This document shows, piece by piece, positions 45,565 to 56,732 of a stretch of DNA of 64,000 nucleotides (its first letter is position 1; each line of letters begins with the position of its first letter). The stretch is from Antarcticibacterium sp. 1MA-6-2. Lineage in GTDB: Bacteria > Bacteroidota > Bacteroidia > Flavobacteriales > Flavobacteriaceae. The notes beneath the pieces are model-generated. The model was given only the letters and a program-made list of their open reading frames with translations. It was not told the origin of the DNA and ran no database searches. Where the stretch lies: NCBI RefSeq assembly GCF_021535135.1, contig NZ_CP091036.1, positions 3,782,001 to 3,846,000 of the forward strand, in the 5' to 3' direction. Position numbers and translations under genes: made by a program.

Positions 45565-48390
45565 ATGGCTGAAGCAAAAACAATGCGATTAAACAAGGTA
45601 CTACGTGAATTCAACATTTCGCTAGATCGTGCTGTGGAATATTTAAACTCCCAGGGCCACGATATAGAGGCGCGTCCTACCACAAAAATTTCTGAAGAGG
45701 TTTACCAGGTGCTTTTTGATGAATTTCAAACAGATAAGAGTAAAAAGGTAGCTTCTAAAGAAGTTGGAGAGGAAAAGCGAAAAGAGAAGGAAGAATTGCG
45801 CATGGCCCGGGAAAGGGAGATGGAGGACAGGAAGAAAGCAGAGCAAAGACAGCAGGAAGTTATAAGTGCAAGAACCAAACTTGAAGGCCCAAAACAAGTC
45901 GGTAAAATTGACCTCGATAAAAAACCTGAAGAAAAGCCTGCGGAAGTAGAAAAGCCGAAGGAAATTAAGGAAACTCCTCAACCTAAAGTAGAAGCACCAG
46001 AGCCTCCCAAAGAGGAAGAGCCAAAAACGGCTATACAGGAACCTGTAAGGGATGCGCCAACTGCTAAAAAAGAAGAGGCTCCTAAAGAGGTTAAAGAAGA
46101 AAAAGAAGAAAAAGCTCCTGAGCAAAAAGAAGCTCCTGTTGAACCTGCACCAAAAGCTGAAGAAACTCCTGTTAAGGAAGAAGAAAAGCCAGTTGCAAAG
46201 GAAGAACAGAGCGATACAATAAAAACAAATTACACTAAGCTTAACGGTCCTAACTTTACCGGGGAAAAAATTGATCTTTCTCAATTCAAGAAACCTGTTA
46301 AGAAGAAGGATGAAAAGAAAGCGGCAGAGGATAAGGAGAAAGAGAAACGTAAGAAGCGTCGTCGTAGAATAAGTAAGGATGTAAAAGGTACTGCTGCTGC
46401 ACCAGGTGCTGCAGGGGGAGCCAATAAAGGTGGTGGAAACAGAGGCGGTAAAAAACCTTCAAGACCAATTACCAAAGAAGAGCCAAGCGAAGAAGAAGTG
46501 CAAAAGCAAATAAGGGAAACCTTAGAGAAACTTCAGGGCAAATCTGGTAAAGGAAAGGGTGCGAAATATAGAAGAGATAAAAGAGATCAACACCGTCAAA
46601 GATCTGAAGACGATGCAGCACAGCTGGAAACCGATAGCAAAATTCTTAAAGTAACAGAGTTTGTTACCGTAAGCGAGGTTGCTACAATGATGGATGTCCC
46701 CGTGACAAAGATTATTTCGGCTTGTATGTCTTTGGGAATGATGGTAACGATGAATCAGCGTCTTGATGCTGAAACTCTTTCAATCGTTGCTGATGAGTTT
46801 GACTATGAAGTTGAATTCGTTTCCGCAGATATTGAAGATGTTACTGAAGCAGTAGAAGATTCTCCGGAAGATCTTAAACCAAGAGCACCGATAGTCACCG
46901 TTATGGGTCACGTAGATCACGGTAAAACATCTCTTCTTGATTATATTCGTGAAGAAAATGTAATTGCAGGTGAAAGTGGTGGTATAACACAGCACATTGG
47001 TGCCTACGGTGTGGAACTTGAAAACGGTCAAAAAATAGCATTTTTAGATACACCGGGTCACGAGGCCTTTACCGCGATGCGGGCAAGGGGTGCACAGGTA
47101 ACAGATATTGCTATTATCGTTATCGCGGCAGATGATGATGTGATGCCACAAACAAAAGAGGCTATTTCTCACGCCCAGGCGGCGGGAGTGCCAATAGTTT
47201 TTGCCATCAACAAATCTGATCTTCCAACGGCAAACCCTGAAAAAATTAAAGAAAAACTGGCAGGTATGAATCTGCTTGTTGAAGACTGGGGAGGAAAAAT
47301 CCAGTCTCACGATATATCAGCTAAAACAGGAATGGGTGTGAAGGAACTACTTGAGAAAGTACTTCTGGAAGCTGAAATTCTTGAATTACAGGCTAACCCT
47401 AACAAACCTGCAAAAGGAACTGTGGTTGAAGCTTTTCTTGATAAAGGAAGAGGTTATGTTTCGACAATTCTTGTACAGGAAGGTTCTTTAAAGATTGGAG
47501 ATTACGTTCTTGCAGGTAGGCATAGTGGTAAAGTAAAAGCCATGCAGGACGAAAGAGGAAAAGATGTGGCAGTTGCAGGACCTGCAACTCCGGTTTCCAT
47601 TCTGGGTCTTGATGGTGCACCACAGGCAGGTGATAAGTTTAAGGTAATGCTTGATGAGCGTGAAGCCAAGGATATTGCCGCAAAACGTACACAACTTCAA
47701 AGAGAGCAATCTGTAAGAACTCAAAGACATATCACTCTTGATGAAATTGGAAGACGTATTGCACTTGGAGACTTCAAGGAGATCAATATCATTCTTAAAG
47801 GTGACGTGGATGGTTCTGTTGAAGCATTGACAGACAGTTTCCAGAAATTGTCTACGGAAGAAATTCAGGTAAATATTATCCATAAAGGAGTTGGACCAAT
47901 TACAGAGAGCGACGTTCTTCTGGCTTCAGCTTCAGATGCAGTTATTATAGGATTTAACGTACGTCCTGCCGGAAATGCAAGACAGCTTGCAGATAAGGAA
48001 GAAATAGACGTAAGGTTATATTCTATCATCTATGATGCGATCAATGATCTTCGTGATGCTATGGAAGGAATGCTTTCTCCTGAAATGAAGGAAGAAATTA
48101 CTGGTACCGCAGAAATTAGAGAAACCTTCAAAATTTCTAAAATTGGAACAATTGCTGGTTGTATGGTTACATCTGGTAAGATCTTTAGAAATAATGGAGT
48201 TCGTTTAATACGGGATGGAGTGGTAGTTTACACTGGTGAGCTAACATCTCTTAAGAGATTTAAAGATGACGTGAAAGAAGTTTCTAAAGGTTATGACTGT
48301 GGTATGCAAATCAAGAATTATAATGACATCCAGGAAGGTGATGTTATTGAAGGATACCAGGAAGTAGCTGTTAAGAAGAAAATGAAATAA
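45565..48390 (+). CDS. infB: Translation initiation factor IF-2
   Basis: A 941-aa protein. The N-terminal IF2_N domain ([20 protein letters not shown]) is followed by a low-complexity E/K/P-rich linker of about 250 residues, then the GTPase with GHVDHGKTS (G1), DTPGHEAF (G3) and NKSD (G4), and the C-terminal domains binding fMet-tRNA ([23 protein letters not shown]). The linker produces long antisense open frames that are not genes. It starts 59 nt after nusA and ends at a strong terminator. Confidence 0.96.
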   Translation: MAEAKTMRLNKVLREFNISLDRAVEYLNSQGHDIEARPTTKISEEVYQVLFDEFQTDKSKKVASKEVGEEKRKEKEELRMAREREMEDRKKAEQRQQEVISARTKLEGPKQVGKIDLDKKPEEKPAEVEKPKEIKETPQPKVEAPEPPKEEEPKTAIQEPVRDAPTAKKEEAPKEVKEEKEEKAPEQKEAPVEPAPKAEETPVKEEEKPVAKEEQSDTIKTNYTKLNGPNFTGEKIDLSQFKKPVKKKDEKKAAEDKEKEKRKKRRRRISKDVKGTAAAPGAAGGANKGGGNRGGKKPSRPITKEEPSEEEVQKQIRETLEKLQGKSGKGKGAKYRRDKRDQHRQRSEDDAAQLETDSKILKVTEFVTVSEVATMMDVPVTKIISACMSLGMMVTMNQRLDAETLSIVADEFDYEVEFVSADIEDVTEAVEDSPEDLKPRAPIVTVMGHVDHGKTSLLDYIREENVIAGESGGITQHIGAYGVELENGQKIAFLDTPGHEAFTAMRARGAQVTDIAIIVIAADDDVMPQTKEAISHAQAAGVPIVFAINKSDLPTANPEKIKEKLAGMNLLVEDWGGKIQSHDISAKTGMGVKELLEKVLLEAEILELQANPNKPAKGTVVEAFLDKGRGYVSTILVQEGSLKIGDYVLAGRHSGKVKAMQDERGKDVAVAGPATPVSILGLDGAPQAGDKFKVMLDEREAKDIAAKRTQLQREQSVRTQRHITLDEIGRRIALGDFKEINIILKGDVDGSVEALTDSFQKLSTEEIQVNIIHKGVGPITESDVLLASASDAVIIGFNVRPAGNARQLADKEEIDVRLYSIIYDAINDLRDAMEGMLSPEMKEEITGTAEIRETFKISKIGTIAGCMVTSGKIFRNNGVRLIRDGVVVYTGELTSLKRFKDDVKEVSKGYDCGMQIKNYNDIQEGDVIEGYQEVAVKKKMK

Positions 48391-48410
48391 GATTTATAAA
48401 GTAAAATTAA

Positions 48411-48443
48411 AAAAGGCTGTCACGAAAGTGGCAGCCTTTTTTT
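48411..48443 (+). terminator. Terminator of the rimP-nusA-infB operon
   Basis: Stem AAAAGGCTGTCAC / GTGGCAGCCTTTT around tetraloop GAAA, followed by further T. One G-T pair interrupts the stem. Confidence 0.92.
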
Positions 48444-48477
48444 ATATGTTATTTGTACTGATATTTTAAGAATAAAG

Positions 48478-48510
48478 CTCCCTCTCCTTTTGAGAGGGCG
48501 GGGGGAGAGG
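48478..48510. repeat. REP-like palindromic G/C-rich element
   Basis: CCCTCTC (48480-48486) / GAGAGGG (48492-48498), followed by a G-rich stretch GGCGGGGGGAGAGG. This CTCCCTCTCC...GAGAGGG...GGGGAGAGG layout resembles intergenic repeats seen in flavobacterial genomes. It lies 2 nt from the SPOR-gene stop and may also serve as its terminator. Confidence 0.55.
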
Positions 48511-48511
48511 A

Positions 48512-48904
48512 TTATCCTCGTTGTGGTTTTGGAATAAAAGCTGCGGGAAAATCCTGTTTTATTTTTAATAAAGCCCGGTCTGCTTCCAGCCTGTTTCTAA
48601 AATTACCTATCCACACTTTATAATTTGGGGTTTCATAAATTATTTGAGAAGGCCAGGAATTATATTTGCTTCTAAATTCTTTTATTACTTCACTAGCCTG
48701 ATTATTGTCACCATAGTATAACTGTATCTGGTAACGTTCCCCAAGTTTTCCATCCTTTGTCATTTGGGACTTTAATTCCACTAACTGAGGGATCATTTCA
48801 CTTTGTTGAACGTTTACCTGCCCTGTTTGGGAAAATGCAGAGTACTGAATTCCCAGAATAAAAATCCCTGCGAAAAACAAGTTTTGGACACTTAAAATTC
48901 TCAT
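48512..48904 (-). CDS. SPOR-domain exported protein
   Basis: A 130-aa protein with a signal peptide (NLFFAGIFILGIQYSAFSQ). The C-terminal SPOR domain, RYQIQLYYGDNNQASEVIKE and YKVWIGNFRNRLEADRALLK, is of the kind that binds denuded peptidoglycan glycans at division sites. No other domain is present. The gene is monocistronic and convergent with infB. Confidence 0.85.
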   Translation of the reverse strand: MRILSVQNLFFAGIFILGIQYSAFSQTGQVNVQQSEMIPQLVELKSQMTKDGKLGERYQIQLYYGDNNQASEVIKEFRSKYNSWPSQIIYETPNYKVWIGNFRNRLEADRALLKIKQDFPAAFIPKPQRG

Positions 48905-49025
48905 CTTTAAAAGTTTTGTGTAAAAGTAAAAACTATAACTGAATAAGGCTATATTTTATTATTTAGAACAAATATAAATTATCCGTTAACGCCATGCTAA
49001 CATTTTCCAAATCGACTTTAAGTGT

Positions 49026-49033
49026 TACTTTTG
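49026..49033 (+). promoter_or_regulatory. Promoter -7 box of the act-cox operon
   Basis: TACTTTTG fits TAnnTTTG. It lies 79 nt before the chosen actA ATG, and no good -33 TTG is visible. No FNR-type palindrome is present, so this aerobic branch is not in the low-oxygen regulon. Confidence 0.55.
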
Positions 49034-49111
49034 TCGCTGAATTTTAGGGGTGCGTTAAGTTGCTTTATTCCTATTATCGTGCCAAAAAAAGATGCTAATT
49101 CAACTTATAAT

Positions 49112-50471
49112 ATGAAAAAGGTGAAAATCCGCCATTCAGCCCTTCGTGTGCTTCTTCTCAGCATTTCGATGTTTATATCATCTACCATTCTTACTTTAGC
49201 TCAGGATAATTCCATCCAAGAGGAACAAGCAGATCCACAGGAAACCGTGGGTGGCCCTCAGGAATCTAATGTTGAAGCTCCGGCAAGTGGAGATGCCGCA
49301 GCCGGAAAAAATCTTTTTAATTCTCTTTGTGCTGCCTGTCATAAACTTGATTCCAAATCCATTGGACCACCCCTTAGAGGGGTAGCTGAAAGAAGAGATC
49401 AGGAGTGGTTACATGACTGGATCCAAAATAGTCAGGCTCTTATTGCAGCCGGAGATCCACATGCTCTTGAAATTTATAATGAATACAACCAGGTGGCCAT
49501 GCCGCCTTTCCCTCAATTAAGTGAGGGGGATATAGATAATATACTTGCTTATACCAGTGAACCTAAAGCGGTTCCTCAGCCAAAGCAACCTGGAGGTGAT
49601 GCTGCCGGAACAGGATCGGGAGGAGGCGGAGTTTCCACCGATATAATTCTGGCGATACTGGCATTTGTGCTTTTAATGTTGCTTGCAATTTTATTCCTGG
49701 TTAATAAAACTCTTAGAAAGTTTGCAACTGCCAGTGGAATAGAGCTTCCTGAAAAGCCAAAAAGAACTCCAATCTGGAAATCGTTTGTTCAAAATCAATT
49801 TCTGGTCCTTGTAAGTGCTGTTTTACTATTGCTTGTTGCTGCTTACGGAATGTATGGTTTCTTTATGCAGGTAGGTATAGATCAGGGATATCAACCAATA
49901 CAGCCAATACATTTTTCACACAAAATACATGCGGGAGATAACCAGATAGAATGTAAATTCTGTCACTCTTCTGCAAGAGTTTCCAAAACTTCAGGAATTC
50001 CTTCTCTTAACGTTTGTATGAACTGTCACAAGTCTATTGGCGAAGTTGCTGAAGAAACTGCGACTGACGAATACAGTAAAAATTTCTACGATCAGGAAAT
50101 CCAGAAATTATATGCAGCCGTTGGCTGGGATCCTGCAGCTCAGGCTTATACAGGAGAAGAGGAGCTTAGTAAAATGGATAAGAATTCATAACCTTCCAGA
50201 TTTTGCATACTTTAATCACTCTCAACACGTAGAGGTAGGAGGTATTGCCTGTCAAACCTGTCACGGCCCTGTTCAGGAAATGGAGATTATGTATCAAAAT
50301 GCTCCTTTAACTATGGGCTGGTGTATCAATTGCCACCGCGAAACCAATGTGAAGACAGAGGGGAATGAATATTATGAAAAAATTCATGAAGAGCTGTCCA
50401 AAAAATATGGTTTGGAAGAATTGACTGTGGCTCAAATGGGTGGTACAGAATGTATGAAGTGCCACTATTAA
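49112..50471 (+). CDS. actA: Alternative complex III multihaem cytochrome c ActA (one sequence lesion)
   Basis: The frame breaks at 50164-50170 (GCTTAGT). Reading GCCGGT gives 452 aa with GEEEPVKWIRIHNLPDFAYF. The signal peptide LRVLLLSISMFISSTILTLA favours the ATG at 49112 over an upstream one at 49022. A monohaem domain comes first (NSLCAACHKL), then a helix (DIILAILAFVLLMLLAILFL), a second helix, and a pentahaem domain: CKFCHS, CMNCHK, CQTCHG, CINCHRE and CMKCHY. Six haem c sites in total. ActA passes electrons from quinol oxidation toward cytochrome oxidase. Confidence 0.92.
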
Positions 50472-50501
50472 TCTAATACTAAAGAAGTAATATCTAAATA
50501 T

Positions 50502-53500
50502 ATGTCATCAAACAAGAAATACTGGCAAAGTGTTGAAGAGCTTAAAGAAGAGAGCTCTGTTGTTGAGGCGCTACAGCATAATGAATTTGCAGAAGAGATA
50601 CCTACAGATGAATTTCTTGGCAATAAAGAATCTTTAGAAGGTTCCACTACTACACGGCGGGATTTTTTGAAGTATGTAGGTTTTAGTACCGCTGCTGCAT
50701 CCCTTGCTGCCTGTGAAGGACCAGTGATTAGATCTATTCCTTATGTTGTTCAGCCAGATCGTATCGTTCCCGGGGTAGCAAATTATTATGCTACCACAAT
50801 GGCTGATGGTTTTGATTTTGCCGGAGTTTTGGTAAAAACCCGTGAAGGACGACCAATTAAGATTGAAGTTAATACGATGGCCAATACAGGTGCTAATGCA
50901 CGTGTACAGGCATCAGTTTTGTCATTATACGATTCACAAAGATTAAGACGACCAGTTGCTAACGGAGAAAAAGTTTCCTGGAAGAAGTTTGATACTGAAG
51001 TAAGAAAAGGACTGGAAGGTGTTTCAGGAGAAATTGCATTACTTACACCAACCTTTGCAAGTCCCTCAACTTCCAGACTAATCAGTGAATTTTCTCAGCA
51101 ATTCGGTAATGTTAGACACGTTGTTTACGATACTATTTCTGAAGATGCTGCATTAAGTGCTTTTGAAGGGAAATACGGCCGAAGAGCACTTCCTAATTAT
51201 GATTTCTCGCAGGCAGAAGTTATTGTTTCTGTTGGTGCAGATTTCCTTGGAGATTGGGCTTATGGAGGTCACGACTCCAAATATGCGCGTGGTAGGGTTC
51301 CTAAAAATGGAAAAATGTCCCGCCACATTCAATTTGAATCTACTATGTCTATTACAGGTGCAAACGCCGATAAGCGTGTGCCTGTAAAATTAAGTGAGCA
51401 AAGAGCCGTTCTTGCTGCTCTTTATGGTCATATTGTAGGTGGAGGAGCAGGAGCAGGCAATCTTCCCGCCAAAGTGGGTGAGGCAGTTGAAAAGGCTGCA
51501 GCTCAATTGAGAAGCGCAGGTAGTAGAGCAGTGGTTATATCTGGAATTCCAGATGTTGATGCGCAGTCCCTTGTGCTTTCAATTAACGAGGCTCTTGGCA
51601 GTAGAATAATGGATACTCAAAATCCAAGGTTGCTTAGACAGGGTAATTCTGCTGAAGTACAGCGCCTTGTTCAGGATATGAATGCGGGAAGAATAGGAGC
51701 AATTATAATAGCTGGTGTAAATCCTGCCTATAGTCTTCCAAATGCTGATGAATTTGTAGAAGGGTTAAAACAGGTAGAACTATCTGTGGCCTATTCTATG
51801 AAGGCAGATGAAACTGCAAAATTATGTAAGTTCATAGGTGCAACTCCGCATTACCTGGAAAGTTGGGGAGATATTCAGTTTACGCCTCGACAGGTAACCC
51901 TGATGCAGCCGACTATCAGACCGCTTTTTGACACAAGACAATTTCAGGATAGTCTTTTGAAATTAACAAATAATCAGACTTCCTTTTACGATTATATTAG
52001 AGAAACTTGGACAGGTTCTCTTGGAGACAAAACCTGGGCAGACGTTTTACACGACGGATACTTTGAGTCAGCCGGACCTTCCGGAGTTACTTTAGGAAGT
52101 AATCAAACAGCAGCAGCTGCAGGTTCTGCGGCACAAGCTATGTGATTCTCCCGTAACAGCTACTCCACGTAGGAATGATGATGCGACAGCGGTTCGAAAT
52201 CTTTCCGCAGCTGTAGAAAATACAGGTTACGAGTTGGAGCTTTATACTTCTGTTGGTTTAGGAGATGGTCAACAGGCTAACAACCCATGGCTGCAGGAAT
52301 TTCCTGATCCTATTACCCGGGTTTCCTGGGATAACTATTTAAAAGTTTCCATGGCCGATGCTGAGGCGCTGGGGGTAATGAATGAACATGCCTCAAACGG
52401 TGGCCTTAATGGTAGCTATGTAAATCTTAAGGTAGGTGATACGGTACTGGAAAAAATCCCTGTTTACATTCAGCCGGGCCAGGCAAGAGGAACTGTTGCT
52501 CTTGCACTGGGATATGGAAAAAAAGAAGGAGTCCAGGAGGAAATGCAGGTAGGAGTAAATGCTTACCCTTTATATAAGAACTTCAGCTCTTACCAGAATG
52601 TGAGTATTGAAAAGGCTTAGTGGAATACACGAGTTTGCCTGCGTTCAATTGCATAAGACCTTAATGGGAAGAGGAGATATTATTAAAGAAACCACTCTTG
52701 AGATCTTCAATACTAAAGATGCTCACGTTTGGAATTCAATGCCAGAAGTTTCCCTAAATCACATTGAAACTCCTGTTACCTCTCCAGATGTTGACTTGTG
52801 GAACGGGTTTGACCGTACTCAGGGACATCATTTTAATATGTCCATAGACCTCAATGCGTGTACAGGTTGTGGCGCTTGTGTAATAGCCTGTCATATCGAA
52901 AACAATGTGCCTGTGGTAGGAAAACAGGAAGTGAGAAAGTTCCGTGATATGCACTGGTTGAGAATAGATCGTTATTTCTCTTCTGAAGAGACTTTTGAAG
53001 AAGATATCAATAAAAAGGATAATATAGCAGGTTTAGGTAGTTCTCTTTCAGAATTTGGAGAATTGGAAAGCCCTTCAGATAATCCTCAGGTTGTTTTCCA
53101 GCCAATGCTTTGTCAACACTGTAACCACGCTCCGTGTGAAACAGTATGTCCTGTGGCCGCGACTATGCACGGTCGCCAGGGTCAAAACCAGATGGTTTAT
53201 AACCGTTGTGTAGGAACAAGATACTGTGCGAACAACTGTCCTTACAAGGTTAGAAGGTTCAACTGGTTCAAGTATAACAGAAACGACGAGTTTGACTATC
53301 ATATGAACAACGACCTTGGACGTATGGTATTAAATCCTGATGTAACGGTGAGATCCCGTGGTGTGATGGAGAAATGTTCTTTCTGTATTCAGAAAACTCA
53401 AAAGACGATCCTGGATGCTAAACGTGATGGCCGCGCTTTACCGGGAGATGAATTTGAGACAGCCTGTTCTCTTGCCTGTGATAAAGGTGCTATAGTATTT

Positions 53501-53635
53501 GGAGATGTAAATGATGAAACAAGTGTCGTGGCCAGAGAAAAGGAAAATGACAGAATGTACCACACTCTTGAATACCTTGGTACAAAACCAAATGTGATGT
53601 ACCAAACGAAAGTTAGAAATACATCAGAAGCTTAG
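50502..53635 (+). CDS. actB: Alternative complex III iron-sulfur subunit ActB (two sequence lesions)
   Basis: Frames break at 52137-52143 (GCTATGT) and 52615-52621 (GCTTAGT). Reading GCCGGT at both gives 1043 aa. A Tat motif is present (TTRRDFLKYVGFSTAAA). The first two thirds resemble a molybdopterin oxidoreductase, which in ActB has lost its cofactor. The final third is ferredoxin-like: CTGCGACVIACHIENN, CQHCNHAPCETVCPVAATMHG, RCVGTRYCANNCPY and CSFCIQ, ligands for three [4Fe-4S] and one [3Fe-4S] cluster. It forms the periplasmic part of quinol:electron-acceptor oxidoreductase. Confidence 0.93.
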
Positions 53636-53667
53636 TTAATTAAATAAAGAATCAATTATAAAAGGAT

Positions 53668-55460
53668 ATGTCTCATTACGAAGCACCTATACGAAAGCCT
53701 CTAGTTACTCGCGATAAGTCCTATCACGATGTAACCCTCGATGTGGTTGCGCTTAGTTGAAGGAAAGGCTAATAAAGCCTGGTGGATTGTTTTTTCCATC
53801 GCTCTTATAGCATTTCTTTGGGGTTTAGGTTGTATTATATATACTGTTTCAACAGGTATTGGAGTTTGGGGATTGAACAGGACCGTAGGTTGGGCCTGGG
53901 ATATTACTAACTTCGTTTGGTGGGTAGGTATCGGTCACGCGGGAACACTTATTTCTGCAGTACTGCTTTTATTCCGTCAAAAGTGGAGAATGGCCATTAA
54001 CCGCTCTGCAGAGGCGATGACAATTTTCTCTGTAATGCAGGCAGGTCTTTTCCCAATTATTCACATGGGTCGCCCATGGCTTGCATATTGGGTACTTCCT
54101 ATTCCAAACCAGTTTGGTTCCCTGTGGGTGAACTTTAACTCTCCATTACTTTGGGACGTATTTGCAATTTCCACATATCTTTCAGTTTCCCTTGTATTCT
54201 GGTGGACAGGATTACTTCCAGATTTTGCAATGATTCGTGACAGGGCTGTAAAGCCTTTTCAAAAAAGGATCTATGGCATTTTAAGTTTTGGATGGAGTGG
54301 GAGAGCAAAGGATTGGCAGCGATTTGAAGAGGTTTCTCTTGTTCTTGCCGGATTAGCAACACCCCTTGTACTTTCGGTACATACCATTGTATCCTTTGAC
54401 TTTGCAACCTCGGTTATTCCTGGTTGGCACACCACTATCTTTCCTCCTTACTTCGTTGCCGGGGCAGTTTTCTCCGGGTTTGCGATGGTTAACACTCTGT
54501 TGATCATTATGAGGAAGGTTTCTAATCTGGAAGATTATATTACAATACAGCACATCGAATTGATGAACATCGTAATTATGATTACGGGTTCTATTGTAGG
54601 TGTGGCCTATATAACCGAATTGTTCGTAGCCTGGTATTCCGGGGTAGAATATGAGCAGTATGCTTTCCTTAACAGGGCGACAGGTCCTTACTGGTGGGCT
54701 TACTGGGCAATGATGACGTGTAACGTTTTCTCTCCACAGTTCATGTGGTTTAAGAAGCTGCGTACGAGCATCATGTTCTCCTTCTTCATCTCTATAGTGG
54801 TAAATATTGGGATGTGGTTTGAACGATTTGTAATTATTGTGACATCACTACACAGAGATTACTTGCCATCATCCTGGACCATGTTCTCGCCTACGTTTGT
54901 AGATGTTGGAATATTCATTGGAACCATAGGATTCTTCTTTGTACTCTTCCTTTTATATGCACGTACTTTCCCTGTAATTGCACAGGCAGAGGTTAAGACT
55001 ATCCTAAAATCTTCCGGAGCGAAATACAAGAGGTTAAGAGCAGAACATGGAGATCACGTAGATCATTATGATCCAATTGTACGGGAACCTAGTTTCTAAT
55101 GCTGAAGATAATAAGTGGGTTGATCGCGATGATCCTGCCGATTCACATCATGAAGCTACAGTTAATGCTGATGGTTTGATCAAACTTGATATTTACAGAG
55201 ACAGAATAGACGAAATGCTTCACCGCATAGGGGTTTATGATCCTGCAACTCAAAAAGCTGATGATCTTCAAAAAATAAAAGTAATTGGTCCTTTGCTTGA
55301 ACAAAGGCTCCACCAGTTAGGTATCTATACTTTTGAACAAATGAGTCATTTAACTGAAGAAGATGTAGAACTGCTTGATCTTATAATTGAAGATTTTACT
55401 TTAAAAGGCAGACATGCAGAGTGGACTACTCAGGCAAACCAACTTAAAAACAAGAACTAA
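53668..55460 (+). CDS. actC: ActC (NrfD-like quinol-binding membrane subunit) with C-terminal helix-hairpin-helix extension; two frame lesions
   Basis: Frames break at 53751-53757 (GCTTAGT) and 55087-55093 (ACCTAGT). Reading GCCGGT and ACCGGT gives 596 aa from ATG 53668 ([14 protein letters not shown]). The missense string ACTCGC at 53707-53712 may be a third lesion, since LVTGDK is expected and LVTRDK is read. The core is NrfD-like with ten helices: [41 protein letters not shown]. The tail of about 125 residues ends in an HhH-like segment ([33 protein letters not shown]). The stop overlaps the actD start by one base. Confidence 0.88.
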
Positions 55461-55989
55461 TGGCATCTAAAGTTATACACGCTATTTATACAGATGACGA
55501 CTTGCTTTTACAGGCTGTAAAACAAGTGCGTGAGGCACGGTACCACATTGGAGAAATATATACTCCATTTCCTGTACACGGGTTGGACAAAGCTATGGGA
55601 CTTGCTCCTACAAGATTGGCTATTGCTTCTTTTATCTACGGTGTTATTGGATTTTCGGTGGCAGTAACAATGATGAACTTTATGATGATTGAAGACTGGC
55701 CTATGGATATAGGAGGTAAACCGAGTTTTTCATTTATTCAGAATATGCTTAAGCATTCGTACCTATTATGTTTGAGCTAACGGTGTTTTTTGCAGCTCAC
55801 TTAATGGTTATAACCTTTTTCTTAAGAAGTAAACTATGGCCCTTTAAAACTGCTGAAAATCCTGATGTAAGAACAACAGATGATCACTTTTTAATGGAAG
55901 TTGACGTGGCAGGTCACAACACTAAAGATCTCACAGATTTCCTTTATCAAACAGGAGCTTCTGAAATTAAATTAATAGATAACAAATAA
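55460..55989 (+). CDS. actD: ActD (DUF3341) membrane subunit of alternative complex III (one sequence lesion)
   Basis: The frame breaks at 55747-55754 (GCTTAAGC). Reading GCCGGC gives 175 aa with SFIQNMPAFVPIMFELTVFF. DUF3341 proteins have two membrane helices (APTRLAIASFIYGVIGFSVA and IMFELTVFFAAHLMVITFFL) and cytosolic ends; HFLMEVDVAGHNTKDLTDFL is the conserved C-terminal part. It is a structural subunit of alternative complex III. It overlaps actC and is followed 5 nt later by actE. Confidence 0.9.
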
Positions 55990-55994
55990 ACCCG

Positions 55995-56706
55995 ATGAAA
56001 AGTTTATTTAATAAGTCCTTAATACTCATACTGGCATTGGCCGCTGTTTCCTGTGCAGATGACAACAGACCCAACTACCAGTATTTTCCAGATATGTACG
56101 AACTTAGTGCCGTACGAGCCTTATGGAGATTACCAAATTTTTCCAAATGGGCAGGAGGCTTTGGTTCCGGCTGCAGGAAGTGTTCCAAGAGGTTGGAAAC
56201 CTTATGAATATGAAAATACTGCAGAGGGTTATCAACTTGCCAAAACTGAATTAAAAAACCCATTGCCCTATACCGAGGATAATCTTGCAGCAGGCAGGCA
56301 GTTGTATACCATCTACTGTGCAGTATGTCATGGTGACCAGGGAGATGGGCAGGGGATTCTAGTGCAACGTGAAAAGATCCTTGGTATTCCAAGATATGAT
56401 GATGCAGGTAGGGATATAACCGAAGGTAGTGTTTACCATGTAATGTACTATGGCCTTAATGCAATGGGTTCTTATGCATCACAAACTTCTATTGATGAGA
56501 GATGGTTAATAGATCATTATGTGATGACACTAAAGAACGACCTGCTTGGTGGGGAAGAAAGAGCTTTTGATCAGGAATCTCAGGATAGTATTCCGCAAGG
56601 TCCTACAGAAAATCTTATTCCGGCTGTAAATGCTGAAGAAGATCAGGTGTCTGAACAGCAGGAAACTACAGGAGCATACGAAGAAGCTCAGGAAAATGAA
56701 AACTAA
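55995..56706 (+). CDS. actE: ActE monohaem cytochrome c of alternative complex III (one sequence lesion)
   Basis: The frame breaks at 56102-56108 (ACTTAGT). Reading ACCGGT gives 236 aa with PDMYEPVPYEPYGDYQIFPN. The lipoprotein signal (LILILALAAVSCADD) anchors it. One haem site is visible (YCAVCHGDQGDG) and an acidic, Q/E-rich tail follows the domain. ActE is the small cytochrome c subunit that receives electrons from ActA/ActB and passes them to the oxidase. Order and spacing match act operons of Bacteroidota. Confidence 0.9.
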
Positions 56707-56732
56707 GAATAACAGCATCTAGATATATAAAT

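Noticed and set aside
45643..46284. Long antisense open frame rich in F, L and R inside infB
   Set aside because: It is the complement of the E/K/P-rich linker of IF-2 and has no start context or protein-like composition.
11672..56706. Mass pseudogenisation of respiratory genes
   Set aside because: Each broken gene is otherwise intact, with one short lesion, conserved motifs on both sides and normal corrected length.
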